A stretch of 32,645 nt of DNA. Origin: Ferruginibacter sp. GTDB taxonomy: Bacteria > Bacteroidota > Bacteroidia > Chitinophagales > Chitinophagaceae. The stretch lies in the NCBI GenBank assembly GCA_013141435.1, contig JABFQZ010000041.1:1-32645 (forward strand), read 5' to 3'. Each line of letters starts with the position of its first letter. The stretch's first letter is position 1. The position numbers and the translations under genes were made by a program. A model generated the notes under the pieces. That model did no database searches. It worked only from the letters and a program-made list of their open reading frames with translations, and was not told the DNA's origin. This document shows positions 6,988 to 15,398 of this stretch, in pieces.

Positions 6988-9033
6988 ATGAAAAAAATAT
7001 TAATTTCTTTTTTGTTTTGTATAAGTGCTTTTGTGGCTATTTGCCAAGATCCTACATCTATTTTTAAAAATAGAATAGGTGGTATTAAACAAGCTAGTAG
7101 CAATAGTGGCAATAAAAATAGCTCGGATACTACTAAAAAGAAAAATAATAATAAGCTTGATACGCTTGGCTTTGAACGTAGAGACGATTTAGCTGATTCG
7201 ATAACGATTAGTTATAGATACATGGACTCTGTACGTCGGTATGGATTAGATTCTTCTATAAATGATTTTGATAACTATTTTCCTGTATCGTCGGCATACC
7301 AATATCTTGGCAATAATGGTGCTGCTGCTTTTCCATTAATTTTTAAATCATTAGTAAAAATTGGTTTTGATGCTGGATTTCTTGCTTATGATGTTTACAA
7401 ATTCAAATTAGAGGATACAAAATTTTATAAAACAAATGGCCCATTTTCTATGCTTGGCTACCAACTTGCTAGTGGTAAAGAGCAAATGATACAGGCTTTG
7501 CATACCCAAAACCCAAAAAAAAATATTAATGTAGGTGTAGAGTATAGACTTATAAGTGCGCCTGGTAGGTTTTTAAACCAAAATAATAATCACAACAACA
7601 TACGTTTATTTAGTACATACCAAGGTAAAAGAAAAAGATACAATGCCTCGTTTGTTGTAATATCAAATTCCATAAAGGCTTCGGAAAATGGTGGTATTGT
7701 GGCCGATAGTTTACTATTGAGCCCCGAAAAAAAAGAACGGAATTATATAAATGTTTTGTTGGGAAATTCTAATTCTAATAGCCCAAATCCCTTTAAGTCT
7801 GGCGTAAGTACTGGGCATATTTATAAGGAAAGGATATTGTTTTATAGGCATAGTTATGATATTGGTAAAAAAGATTCGGTGGCTGTAAATGATAGTACTA
7901 CGGAGTATTTATTTTACCCAAAATTACGCATACAGCATACACTAACTTTACAAACCAATACTTACGAGTTTAAAGATAATGCTGGCGACTCAGCTCTGTA
8001 CAGAAATAGTTATGGCTTGGGTTTGAAAAAGAAAATAGATTCTTTTGACAGATACGAAAAGTGGAAATTATTTACCAACGATTTTTCGTTAATTAGTTTT
8101 CCGGATACAAAAAACGCAGCACAATTTATACTTGCTGGCATATCGTTGCAAACAATACAAGGCACTGCTAAATTTGGGGCAATAAAATTTTACAATGCTA
8201 TGTTGCATGGAGAATATAGAAACCGTACTCGAAATAAATTGTGGGATATGATATTGAAAGGCGAATTTTATTTGAATGGCAATAACACTGGCGACTACAA
8301 CATACAAGCTGCTGTAGGTAGGGTTTTAAACAAAAAAATGGGTGCAGTAAATTTATATTTTAGTAATGTGAATAGAACTCCCTCTTTTATTTTTGATGCA
8401 AGATCGATGTTTAATATTGATACCATAAATACAACAAAAAAGGAGAATATTACAACAATTGGTGGTACAGCTACAAATAAGTATTTGACACTTAGTGTAC
8501 AAAATATTTTGATAAATAATTTTGCTTATTTCTCTAACTTTCATAAAAATGAGCAATATGCAAAACCAATAAATATTTTGCAAATAATGGCTTCAAAAAA
8601 GATTAGGCTCAAAAAAAATATTTATTATTATGGAGATGTAATATTGCAAAAAACAGATAAAGCAGCAGCTATAAAATTACCTTTAATATATACCAGAAGT
8701 AGAGTTGCTTACGAAGGCAGTTTGTATAAAAACTTGCTCCTTAGTGCTGGTATAGAAATGCGCTATTATACAGCATACAAAGCCAATAATTATGCTCCTA
8801 TTACAGGGCAATTTACTCCACAAGATACAATGGTTATAAAAAACCTACCCGATATTTCGGCATTTCTTCATTTTCGTATAAGGAGTTTTGCTGCTTACTT
8901 ACGTGCCGAAAATTTGAATACAATGAGTTTTAAAAATGGCTTTGGATTTGTAAATAATAATTTTGCTGCAATACACTACCCTACTCAGGGTTTTATGATA
9001 AGGTTTGGTATAAAATGGTGGTTTGTAAAATAA
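6988..9033 (+). CDS. Putative outer-membrane porin (Porin_10-like beta-barrel)
   Basis: This is a predicted outer-membrane protein of 681 residues from ATG 6988. The signal peptide is MKKILISFLFCISAFVAICQ, with cleavage likely after ICQ or close by. The upstream in-frame GTG at 6961 would put charged residues before it and is rejected. A polar low-complexity segment rich in N, S and K follows (about 30-60). The remainder is a long series of alternating hydrophobic/aromatic strands ending in GFMIRFGIKWWFVK, whose terminal aromatic-rich strand is typical of a barrel end. The layout matches the Bacteroidota 'putative porin' family (PF14121), including the early Y-x-LGNNGAAAFP-like segment. Substrate is unknown. 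The gene follows the PNP gene on the same strand, so uptake of nucleosides is conceivable but unsupported. Confidence 0.78.
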   Translation: MKKILISFLFCISAFVAICQDPTSIFKNRIGGIKQASSNSGNKNSSDTTKKKNNNKLDTLGFERRDDLADSITISYRYMDSVRRYGLDSSINDFDNYFPVSSAYQYLGNNGAAAFPLIFKSLVKIGFDAGFLAYDVYKFKLEDTKFYKTNGPFSMLGYQLASGKEQMIQALHTQNPKKNINVGVEYRLISAPGRFLNQNNNHNNIRLFSTYQGKRKRYNASFVVISNSIKASENGGIVADSLLLSPEKKERNYINVLLGNSNSNSPNPFKSGVSTGHIYKERILFYRHSYDIGKKDSVAVNDSTTEYLFYPKLRIQHTLTLQTNTYEFKDNAGDSALYRNSYGLGLKKKIDSFDRYEKWKLFTNDFSLISFPDTKNAAQFILAGISLQTIQGTAKFGAIKFYNAMLHGEYRNRTRNKLWDMILKGEFYLNGNNTGDYNIQAAVGRVLNKKMGAVNLYFSNVNRTPSFIFDARSMFNIDTINTTKKENITTIGGTATNKYLTLSVQNILINNFAYFSNFHKNEQYAKPINILQIMASKKIRLKKNIYYYGDVILQKTDKAAAIKLPLIYTRSRVAYEGSLYKNLLLSAGIEMRYYTAYKANNYAPITGQFTPQDTMVIKNLPDISAFLHFRIRSFAAYLRAENLNTMSFKNGFGFVNNNFAAIHYPTQGFMIRFGIKWWFVK

Positions 9034-9419
9034 GTAGTTTTCTCACTAGTTAGTCGACAATCGAAAAGTTAATTCTTTTTTATTTCTACAGTGTTTCCAA
9101 CTTTTGTATTGAAACAAAAGTGAGGTAAAAATTCAAGATTACATAAAAATACCTAAAAATTGGCTTGTATGGCTGAAGAAAAATAAGTTCGAGCTTGGTT
9201 ATTTATATTTATTAAAAGTACAAAGTAATTAAAAAAAAATCCAATTATTAAAATATTGGACTATATATTTTTTATAATTTATATTAAAAGGCAACAATAA
9301 GGATAGAATTAAAAACAATATTTTAAAATCAATTTATGTTGTTTATTTATATAGCTTTTTTTAATTTCTGATTGGTATAGAAACCTTATTTATGTCTATT
9401 AAAAATCATTCACCACATA
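9034..9419. other. AT-rich intergenic region between convergent genes
   Basis: The porin gene ends on the left and the minus-strand LytTR gene ends on the right, so this is a convergent 3' region. The only visible structure is TCCAAT-TATTAAAAT-ATTGGA (9240-9260) followed by CTATATATTTTTT, a weak candidate terminator about 200 bases after the porin. Nothing else was recognised. Confidence 0.4.
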
Positions 9420-9797
9420 TTACGCCGCTGCACAAAAGCATTGCAGAAAATGATTTTTTCTCCTTTTAGAAACATCAATTTGTTCTCCGTTGTGCAGCTT
9501 TACTTTGCCCCCATTGCCATTTATATATTGGCATATGAAATTTTTATTTATAAGGTGTGTACGGTGTACACGTATGAAATGCAGTTCCCCTAGCATTTCT
9601 CCATGGCATGCTGCCGCCAAAACCTCTTGAAGTTTAGAAAGCACTTTTGCCACTACTAGTGTTTTTCCACTGCAGAAATATAATTTGCTGTAATTGCTGA
9701 TGGCTTCTACCCTTATGATGGAACGTATATCAATTACTTCTATGCCTTTGGAGGTTGGGAGCATTAGCGTTATCTGCTGCTGATCAATACTATTCAT
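9420..9797 (-). CDS. Stand-alone LytTR DNA-binding protein
   Basis: The 125-residue protein is essentially one LytTR domain, the beta-type DNA-binding domain of AlgR/LytR regulators. It has VIDIRSIIRVEAISNYSKLYF near the N-terminus, then KVLSKLQEVL, and the characteristic FIRVHRTHLINKNFICQYIN...GKVKLHNGEQIDVSKRRKNHF, in which the H-R-(T/S)-x-L-I-N and (V/I)-S-(K/R)-R-(R/K) signatures are clear. There is no receiver domain, membrane segment or sensor domain, so the input is unknown. Its start lies 9 bases after the stop of the S74 fibre-like gene on the same strand, so the two are very likely co-transcribed. It may act with, or downstream of, the sensor/regulator pair further right. It ends in a Cys/Ala tail (QCFCAAA). 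Confidence 0.88.
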   Translation of the reverse strand: MNSIDQQQITLMLPTSKGIEVIDIRSIIRVEAISNYSKLYFCSGKTLVVAKVLSKLQEVLAAACHGEMLGELHFIRVHRTHLINKNFICQYINGNGGKVKLHNGEQIDVSKRRKNHFLQCFCAAA

Positions 9798-9806
9798 AAA
9801 AAAAGT

Positions 9807-12242
9807 TTAATGGCTAATTGCCTGAGTACTTAATCCAAGTTTATTTTTTATCAGCTCCAGATCAGCCTTTAACTGCTCATTTTGCACACTCAATTCCTTC
9901 ACTGCATTAATCAATAAGAAAACGTAGGCTTGGTTATTCACTTCCCTTAAATCTTTAATATTCACATACTCTTTTTGCGATACCATATAAGGTGCTATTT
10001 TTTCCAGCTCCTGCGCTACAATACCAATTTGTTCCCCATTTGCTTTAAAAGGAGCATTGGTATTATAATTAAATTTTACGGTGTGTATTTTATTTATCAC
10101 ATTCAGTCCATCGGTAAAATCACTGTTTACCGTTTTAATTCTGGAATCTGAGAAAACACTCCAGGCACCTGTTGTATTGTTGGCATCGCCATTTACTGAA
10201 AATTTTGCTGTAGGTGCTAATGTGCCAATACCAACATTACCACTACCATTTATACGCATTACTTCTCTGGATGAACTGGTGTTGCATTCCCAAGTATAAA
10301 AGCCAATATCGCCGGAATTACCACAGAAAAAAGTTCCTGCCTTTACGATTGCTTTCATTCCTAAAAATTCATTGCCAGGAATGCTGTAGCCAAAACTTAC
10401 TTTTGTTCCTCGGTTTGTAATATCATGTTGCGTTACAAAAGTTTTGCTTGTACCAATAATTTGATTAGTGTCAAGGTCTAGTTTTATTGCTGGATTTATC
10501 ATTCCGATGCCCACATTACCCAAAGAATCCACAATCATTTTTTCGGTGTTATTTGTCCTTAACCGTAAACTGCGGTTATCAGTAGTGCCTAAAAAATGAG
10601 TGGTGGCAGATGTTCCGCTATTACCTGTTAACCCCCAGCCACTGGATGCTCCTGGTGTTGCCCAGCTTGCCAGGCCATTAGCATCTGATGTGAGTACTTT
10701 TCCAACACCCTGAGAGCCATCTGTAATTTTTACATTGCCTGTAATATCTAATTTGGTTGATGGGTTGGATGTTCCAATGCCAATTTTTCCATTTAACACA
10801 ACCAAAGCATCAATATTAGGAGTCACATATGTTTTAAATAGAAAATCATCATTAGGACTAGTTTTAGCTCTGCCACCAGCATAGGGATTGTTACTACTAT
10901 TAAAATCCACCCACAATCCATTGGTGCTAGTACTACTAAATTCAATAGTATATTGATTGCCGGAAATGATATTAACAGGATTGGAAAGCGTAAATGATTT
11001 ATATGTATTAATAACAGGCTCGTAGCCAACATTGGTTGTACATAACAAAGTGCCTGATACGCCTTCACCAGCATAAATTTTTACTGTGCCTGGTAAGGTT
11101 ACTCCTAAAGATGACCAAACACTTAAGTCGACTTTGTTTAATAATCCGGTAACACCTGCTGTAAAAGATTGCCACTGAGAAGCAAAAGGGATGGAAGCGT
11201 TTGAGTTTGTTTGCTGTTGGTCAATTGAACTGACAGAAAAAGATTTTACATGCAATTCACCTACAGGAGTTGTGGTGCCAATTCCCAAACTATCCGTGAT
11301 ATGCACTGAACCATTTACACTCAATTTTTTGGTAGGGTTTGTAGTACCTATACCAACATTGGACCCATTATTATAAATATTATCGGAATTTGCAACCCAG
11401 GCGGTTCCATTCCAATAGGTAGTATTGCCAGCACTTGTACCAGCCTCAATTTTCGTATTTACAACCCAACTTGCCAGGCCGTTGGTATCAGATGTGAGTA
11501 CTTTACCTGCACCCTGACTGCCATCGGTAATTTTTATCTTTCCTGCAATATCTAATTTTGAAGTAGGGTTTGTAGTTCCTATTCCTACATTACCAGAAGT
11601 AACTACCAAAGTATTTAACATAATAGGAGAAGCTACATAGGTTTTAAATTTATAATCGGCCGAGGCACCAATATCACTAATTCCACCAGCATACGGATTA
11701 GTAGTAGAAAACTGTTTCCAAGTGCTATTAAAACCAGGAGCGGTAAAACTAATAGTGTATTTATTGCCAGCAATGACATTAACAAAATTAGAAAGGGTAA
11801 ATGATTGAAAATTCCAGGCTGGCTGAAAAGTTACAGTAGTTGTTGTTAACAAAGTACCAGATATACCTTCACCAGCATAAATTTTTATGGTTCCAGTTGA
11901 GGAAGATGGCATTGTTGGAGACTGAACGAATAACTCAACTTTGGTTAACAAACCAGTAACACCTGGAGTAAAAGATTGCCATGCTGAAATGCCGGCTGTC
12001 GAGGCAGTTGCAAATGTTTGCATTTGGTCTATTGAACTTGAATCGGTGGAAATAGCCTTTGACTTCACCTGTAATTCACCAACTGGAGATGTGGTGCCAA
12101 TTCCCAAACTATCCGTAATATTTACTTTCCCATTTACACTAAGTTTATTGACCGGATTGGCAGTGCCAATTCCTACATTTTGAGCAAAAACAGATTGAAA
12201 AGTGGCAAGCAGCACAATGAAAAATAGAATTCTTGTAAGCAT
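9807..12242 (-). CDS. Secreted fibre-like protein with S74 chaperone domain
   Basis: This is a large exported protein (811 residues from ATG 12242, or 818 from ATG 12263). The signal peptide is MLTRILFFIVLLATFQSVFAQ. Numbering here is from 12263. Head-type repeats of the form NVGIGTTNP..KL.V.G occur at least seven times. Two beta-rich modules (about 73-211 and 343-481) are clear duplicates, sharing WQSFT.GVTGLL.KV, KIYAGEG.SGTLL and NPYAGG. Near the C-terminus an S74 intramolecular chaperone domain begins at Ser705 (SDSRIK, the Ser and Lys of the cleavage dyad five apart). It continues with KFNYN and GIVAQELEKIAPYMV, and ends in a coiled coil (VKELSVQNEQLKADLELIKNKL). S74 domains assist trimer folding and then cut themselves off. 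ATG 12242 is favoured because the predicted promoter leaves almost no leader for 12263. There is no T9SS sorting domain. Base composition is richer in GC than its neighbours. Confidence 0.85.
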   Translation of the reverse strand: MLTRILFFIVLLATFQSVFAQNVGIGTANPVNKLSVNGKVNITDSLGIGTTSPVGELQVKSKAISTDSSSIDQMQTFATASTAGISAWQSFTPGVTGLLTKVELFVQSPTMPSSSTGTIKIYAGEGISGTLLTTTTVTFQPAWNFQSFTLSNFVNVIAGNKYTISFTAPGFNSTWKQFSTTNPYAGGISDIGASADYKFKTYVASPIMLNTLVVTSGNVGIGTTNPTSKLDIAGKIKITDGSQGAGKVLTSDTNGLASWVVNTKIEAGTSAGNTTYWNGTAWVANSDNIYNNGSNVGIGTTNPTKKLSVNGSVHITDSLGIGTTTPVGELHVKSFSVSSIDQQQTNSNASIPFASQWQSFTAGVTGLLNKVDLSVWSSLGVTLPGTVKIYAGEGVSGTLLCTTNVGYEPVINTYKSFTLSNPVNIISGNQYTIEFSSTSTNGLWVDFNSSNNPYAGGRAKTSPNDDFLFKTYVTPNIDALVVLNGKIGIGTSNPSTKLDITGNVKITDGSQGVGKVLTSDANGLASWATPGASSGWGLTGNSGTSATTHFLGTTDNRSLRLRTNNTEKMIVDSLGNVGIGMINPAIKLDLDTNQIIGTSKTFVTQHDITNRGTKVSFGYSIPGNEFLGMKAIVKAGTFFCGNSGDIGFYTWECNTSSSREVMRINGSGNVGIGTLAPTAKFSVNGDANNTTGAWSVFSDSRIKTVNSDFTDGLNVINKIHTVKFNYNTNAPFKANGEQIGIVAQELEKIAPYMVSQKEYVNIKDLREVNNQAYVFLLINAVKELSVQNEQLKADLELIKNKLGLSTQAISH

Positions 12243-12279
12243 ATTGTTAGTTTTTAATACCATTAAAAAAATAATAAAA

Positions 12280-12310
12280 CAAAACTAACATCCTGCAGCA
12301 GCATAGGAAA
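12280..12310 (-). promoter_or_regulatory. Predicted promoter of the fibre-like gene
   Basis: On the minus strand this reads TTTC (12310-12307), 19 bases, then TAGTTTTG (12287-12280). That is close to the Bacteroidota housekeeping promoter TTTG-N19-21-TAnnTTTG. The same TTTC-N19-TAGTTTTG arrangement is conserved in copy B, while the 19-base spacer differs, which supports function. The transcript would start near 12275. Confidence 0.65.
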
Positions 12311-12359
12311 TAGTCAATTATGATGATTCATAAACGGTTATACTCTATGAATGATGAAT

Positions 12360-12381
12360 ATATCATGAATATTCATGATAT
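12360..12381. promoter_or_regulatory. Perfect 22-bp palindrome (candidate operator), copy A
   Basis: The half-site ATATCATGAAT is followed immediately by its exact reverse complement. The central 18 bp recur at 15399-15416. It lies about 85 bases upstream of the predicted leftward start and between that promoter and a rightward TACTTTTG box (12407-12414). A perfect palindrome of this length suggests binding of a dimeric regulator. The regulator is not identified. Confidence 0.65.
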
Positions 12382-12406
12382 TGTCAATGTTGATTACTTG
12401 ATTTCT

Positions 12407-12414
12407 TACTTTTG
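12407..12414 (+). promoter_or_regulatory. Rightward -7 box in copy A
   Basis: TACTTTTG fits TAnnTTTG exactly and aligns with TATTTTTG in copy B. The best TTG partner (12381-12383) is 23 bases away, slightly long. It points toward the kinase-like remnant at 12431. Confidence 0.4.
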
Positions 12415-12430
12415 AGTATATTATTTTCAT

Positions 12431-12568
12431 GTGTGTAAGATTGTAAAAATCATGCTTTTCACTGTTTACTTTTGCAAGATTCGTATAACCTGTATGGGCA
12501 GAAAATGGTCCAAACTTCATCCATTGCAGGAGAAGAATAGAGCAAATCAGTTTCATTTACCAAAATAA
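12431..12568 (+). pseudogene. Remnant resembling the 5' end of a sensor-kinase gene
   Basis: A 45-codon frame begins at a GTG that aligns exactly with the predicted kinase start in copy B. It opens V-C-K-I-V-K-I-M-L-F-T-V-Y-F, matching V-C-K-I-L-K-F-I-I-F-A-C-W-F of the kinase signal peptide. After this it has no propeller sequence and stops at 12568. The following 200 bases up to the T9SS-protein gene encode nothing recognisable. It is probably the surviving 5' stub of a duplicated kinase gene. Alternatively, the similarity may only reflect duplication of the control region. Confidence 0.45.
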
Positions 12569-12772
12569 GGAAGGAAGGGAAGTTGGGAGATTTTTAGCTG
12601 CTGTCTAAAATGGTACTGCTTGGTGCCTTCTACGTTGCCATATACCAGCTATTAATAAAAAATCGACCATTTGTACTGAATAATTTTATAAAACAGAAAA
12701 AACTATATTTTTTTATTTAACTGTGATGAAATTATAAAATTTAAAATTGGTTGTAGTGCTTATACCTAGGCA
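12569..12772. other. Intergenic remainder after the remnant frame
   Basis: About 200 bases lie between the remnant frame and the stop codon of the T9SS-exported protein. They are less AT-rich near 12540-12650 than most spacers here, which could mean decayed coding DNA. No protein similarity could be recognised, and no terminator hairpin was found. Confidence 0.35.
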
Positions 12773-15256
12773 TTATTCTTTAAATAACTTCTGTATAAAA
12801 TCTTCATCTGTTTTTAGTACATATACACCACTTGCATATTTTCTAATATCTATCGTAAAACTATTTTGTGTAACAACAATTTGCTGTAGTATTTTGCCAT
12901 TCATATCTGAAAGCAATAATTTGCTGCCTACTTTTGCACCACTTATAGTTACTATATCTTTTGCAGGATTGGGGTAAATAGAAATCTGCGATGAGTTATA
13001 CGTATTAAGTTTTATGATAGAGGAATAAGTATGTTTTCCATCAATATCTATTTGCTTGATGCGATAATAGTTTACACCATTTAACATGGTTGATTCAATA
13101 AATGTATAGTTATTTGTACCATCCCCTTTACTGTTAATGAAGCCAATTCTTGTAAAGGTTCTACCATCACTGCTTTTTTGTATTTCGTATTTGGCAACAT
13201 TGTTTTCTTGCACTTGCCAGTTAATGGTGGCTTGTTTATTGGCATTTAATTTGCCGTTTACATTTAGCCATTGCAATGGCAGCACTGTAGTTTGGGTTTT
13301 TACAAAAAATCCACTAAAGCCAGTTACATCAAAGCTTACTTCCCATCTGCTTAGTGTAGCGTTCCAAATAATATCGGCATCGCTAGGATCTATGTTTATT
13401 GGTGTACCACTATACGTACTAGGCAAGCCAGTACCATCACTGCTGGTACCAGAGCGTTTTTCAATTAGTAAATTGGCTTTGCCTGCAGCATCATCAGGAT
13501 TTACAGGTAATTGAATGGTATTCACTGCATTAAAATCGTTAAACTCTTGTTGAGTAAAGTAAAAGGTAACTTTCCCTGTAGCTGTACTTGCGTTGCTGTT
13601 AGGGTTAATTTCAAAATGTCGTTTTACAAACTGAGCAGGTTGTGTTGTTTCTACCCATACTTTGGCAGTAACGGTTCCGCTTACAGCAGTTGTAGTCCCT
13701 GTAGGCAAGATAGATGCGATAATACGACAATTACTATTAATAAACGAGAAGGTGCCGCTGCCATAGATGGTTTGTGTTACAGCATCTAAATGAATGCCCA
13801 ATGCCTGCAAAGAAGGGTTAAAAATATATACCTTGTTTTCGTCAGCTTTAGCAACTATTAAGTAATTGTAGATGCTATCGAAATGGAAAATAAAATTAGC
13901 TCCACTAGACGGCCTATTTCCAAGTACACTATTGCACGAATTAACAACTCCACTTATACCTATTGTACTATTGCCCAAGGTTACTGCACCTGCATCAGCA
14001 ATAGCACCATTATCAAAAGAAGGGCTTTTTACCACATAGTTGCCATTGCTTAGTTCGGTTATACCTCCACTGCCTATATTGTCTTGACCTCTGCCAATTA
14101 AGCTGTTGCCGCTACCTACAAATCCACTAATACCTATTGAGCCACTACCCCAGGTTACTGCACCTACTTGAGGTGGTCCTCCATTATGCCAACTAGGGCT
14201 TAATACCACATAATTTCCATTGCTAAGTTTGGTTACACCACCGCTGCCTACATTATCGCCATTTTTGCCACCCAGCAAGCTATTTCCGCTGTTGAGTGTT
14301 CCTTTTATACCTATAGTGCCATTACCCAAAGTAACTGCACCTGCATCTACAAAAGAACCATTGTCATACAAAGGGCTAATTACTACATAATTGCCATAGC
14401 TTAGGGTGGTTATACCTCCGCTGCCTACTTTATCGCTTGTCTGGCTGCCCATTAAGCTGTTGCTGCTGCTTACTATTCCACTTACACCTGTAGTTCCACT
14501 GCCCCAAGTTACTGCACCTGCATCAGCTATAAAACCATTGTCGCTTAAAGAGCTTATTACCAAATAATTGCCATTGCTTAGGGCAATTACGCCTTCGCTT
14601 CCTACAATATCGCTTGTCCCTCTACCAATCAAACTGTTGCTGCTACTTATTGTTCCACTTACACCTATTGTGCCATTGCCCCAGGTTACTGCACCTGCAT
14701 TAACAATAGAAAGATAATCATATCCAGGGCTTTTTACCACATAATTGCCATTGCTTAGGGTGGTTATGCCTCCGATACCTACTCCATCGCCAATTTTACT
14801 GCCCACCAAGCTGTTTCCGCTATGTATTGATCCGCTTACACCAATTACACCTGTAATGCTGCTAGCCCAGGTTACGGCTCCTCTTGATGTATTCCAGTCA
14901 GGACTACTTATCAAATAATTGCCATTGCTAAGTACAGTTATTCCACCATTGCCTATATTATCGTTACTGTTACTGCCAAAAACAGAGTTTATACGTGTGT
15001 GTGTACTTCCGTTGTATAAATACACGGCACCTACATTTGTTAATGTACCAGTGCTCCAATTAGGGTCGGTTACTACATAATTTCCATTGGGAAGTATGGT
15101 AACACTAGTGCCAAAATTCACACTACTTGGAGGTGCGGAGATAGTGGTAATTTGAGCTTGAATGCTGAAAGTAAAAAGTGTAAAATTAAAAGCAAAAAGT
15201 AATACTTTAAATGAGGGGTTACTTTTTTTTATTTTGTTGTAATTTATAAATTTCAT
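12773..15256 (-). CDS. T9SS-exported protein with seven ~58-residue repeats
   Basis: This is an 827-residue exported protein. The signal peptide spans about 1-34 (hydrophobic VLLFAFNFTLFTFSIQAQ). Residues about 48-447 are seven tandem units of about 58 residues with the consensus VGSGGIT.LSNGNYVV.SP..DNG....AGAVTWGNGT.GVSG..SS.NSLIG. Each unit has the look of one four-stranded propeller blade, and the pattern resembles a Pfam repeat of unknown function (I think DUF5650, not verified). A beta-rich region follows (about 460-665), then a fibronectin-like stretch (LNVNGKLNANKQATINWQVQENNVAKYEIQKSSDG). The C-terminal T9SS type A sorting domain (about 750-827) has ISIYPNPAKDIVTI, LLLSDMNGKI and YASGVYVLK. 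The product should therefore be secreted and anchored or released by the type IX system. It is transcribed divergently from the sensor kinase across duplicated control region B. Confidence 0.9.
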   Translation of the reverse strand: MKFINYNKIKKSNPSFKVLLFAFNFTLFTFSIQAQITTISAPPSSVNFGTSVTILPNGNYVVTDPNWSTGTLTNVGAVYLYNGSTHTRINSVFGSNSNDNIGNGGITVLSNGNYLISSPDWNTSRGAVTWASSITGVIGVSGSIHSGNSLVGSKIGDGVGIGGITTLSNGNYVVKSPGYDYLSIVNAGAVTWGNGTIGVSGTISSSNSLIGRGTSDIVGSEGVIALSNGNYLVISSLSDNGFIADAGAVTWGSGTTGVSGIVSSSNSLMGSQTSDKVGSGGITTLSYGNYVVISPLYDNGSFVDAGAVTLGNGTIGIKGTLNSGNSLLGGKNGDNVGSGGVTKLSNGNYVVLSPSWHNGGPPQVGAVTWGSGSIGISGFVGSGNSLIGRGQDNIGSGGITELSNGNYVVKSPSFDNGAIADAGAVTLGNSTIGISGVVNSCNSVLGNRPSSGANFIFHFDSIYNYLIVAKADENKVYIFNPSLQALGIHLDAVTQTIYGSGTFSFINSNCRIIASILPTGTTTAVSGTVTAKVWVETTQPAQFVKRHFEINPNSNASTATGKVTFYFTQQEFNDFNAVNTIQLPVNPDDAAGKANLLIEKRSGTSSDGTGLPSTYSGTPINIDPSDADIIWNATLSRWEVSFDVTGFSGFFVKTQTTVLPLQWLNVNGKLNANKQATINWQVQENNVAKYEIQKSSDGRTFTRIGFINSKGDGTNNYTFIESTMLNGVNYYRIKQIDIDGKHTYSSIIKLNTYNSSQISIYPNPAKDIVTISGAKVGSKLLLSDMNGKILQQIVVTQNSFTIDIRKYASGVYVLKTDEDFIQKLFKE
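13910..15115 (-). repeat. Seven in-frame repeats of about 174 bp
   Basis: The repeated segment encodes the seven 58-residue units of the T9SS-exported protein. Recurring DNA includes ATAATTGCCATTGCTTAG and CCAGGTTACTGCACC on the plus strand. Units 3-7 are most alike. The first is shorter and diverged, and the last runs into NRPSSG before the next domain. Confidence 0.85.
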
Positions 15257-15316
15257 TTTTTTTTCATTTTGCTAAAAAAATTTGTAAAACAGTATCACAA
15301 TTAAAAAATATTAAAA

Positions 15317-15347
15317 CAAAACTAACCTGTTGCCTTAGTAAGAGAAA
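15317..15347 (-). promoter_or_regulatory. Predicted promoter of the T9SS-exported protein
   Basis: On the minus strand this reads TTTC (15347-15344), a 19-base spacer, then TAGTTTTG (15324-15317), identical in layout to copy A. The leader to ATG 15256 would be about 55 bases. Confidence 0.65.
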
Positions 15348-15398
15348 TAGATAATTTTGATGATTTATATAATGAAATACAGTAAGAATTACGAATAC

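Larger units (their letters stand above)
12262..12459. repeat. Duplicated control region, copy A
   Basis: About 198 bases align end to end with 15300-15497. Identical runs include AAAACAAAACTAAC, GAAATAG, ATCATGAATATTCATGATA, TTGTCA and TATATTATTTTCATGTGTG. The copy lies directly upstream of the minus-strand fibre-like gene. It carries a leftward promoter, an 18-22 bp palindrome and a rightward TAnnTTTG box in the same order and spacing as copy B. Alignment was made by eye, and the middle portion has some mismatches and small gaps. Confidence 0.85.

Noticed and set aside
12338..12556. 72-codon minus-strand frame similar to another at 15264-15467 (shared M-K-I-I-Y...N-I-M-N-I-H-D)
   Set aside because: Both frames are translations of the duplicated control region. 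The similarity is due to DNA repetition, and the frames run across the palindrome and promoters, so they are unlikely to be proteins.
12430..12772. Possible tRNA or structured RNA after control region A
   Set aside because: No cloverleaf or strong hairpin could be drawn. The region looks like decayed or neutral sequence.
13137..13514. 125-codon plus-strand frame
   Set aside because: It is entirely within the T9SS-protein gene on the opposite strand and has no recognisable features.
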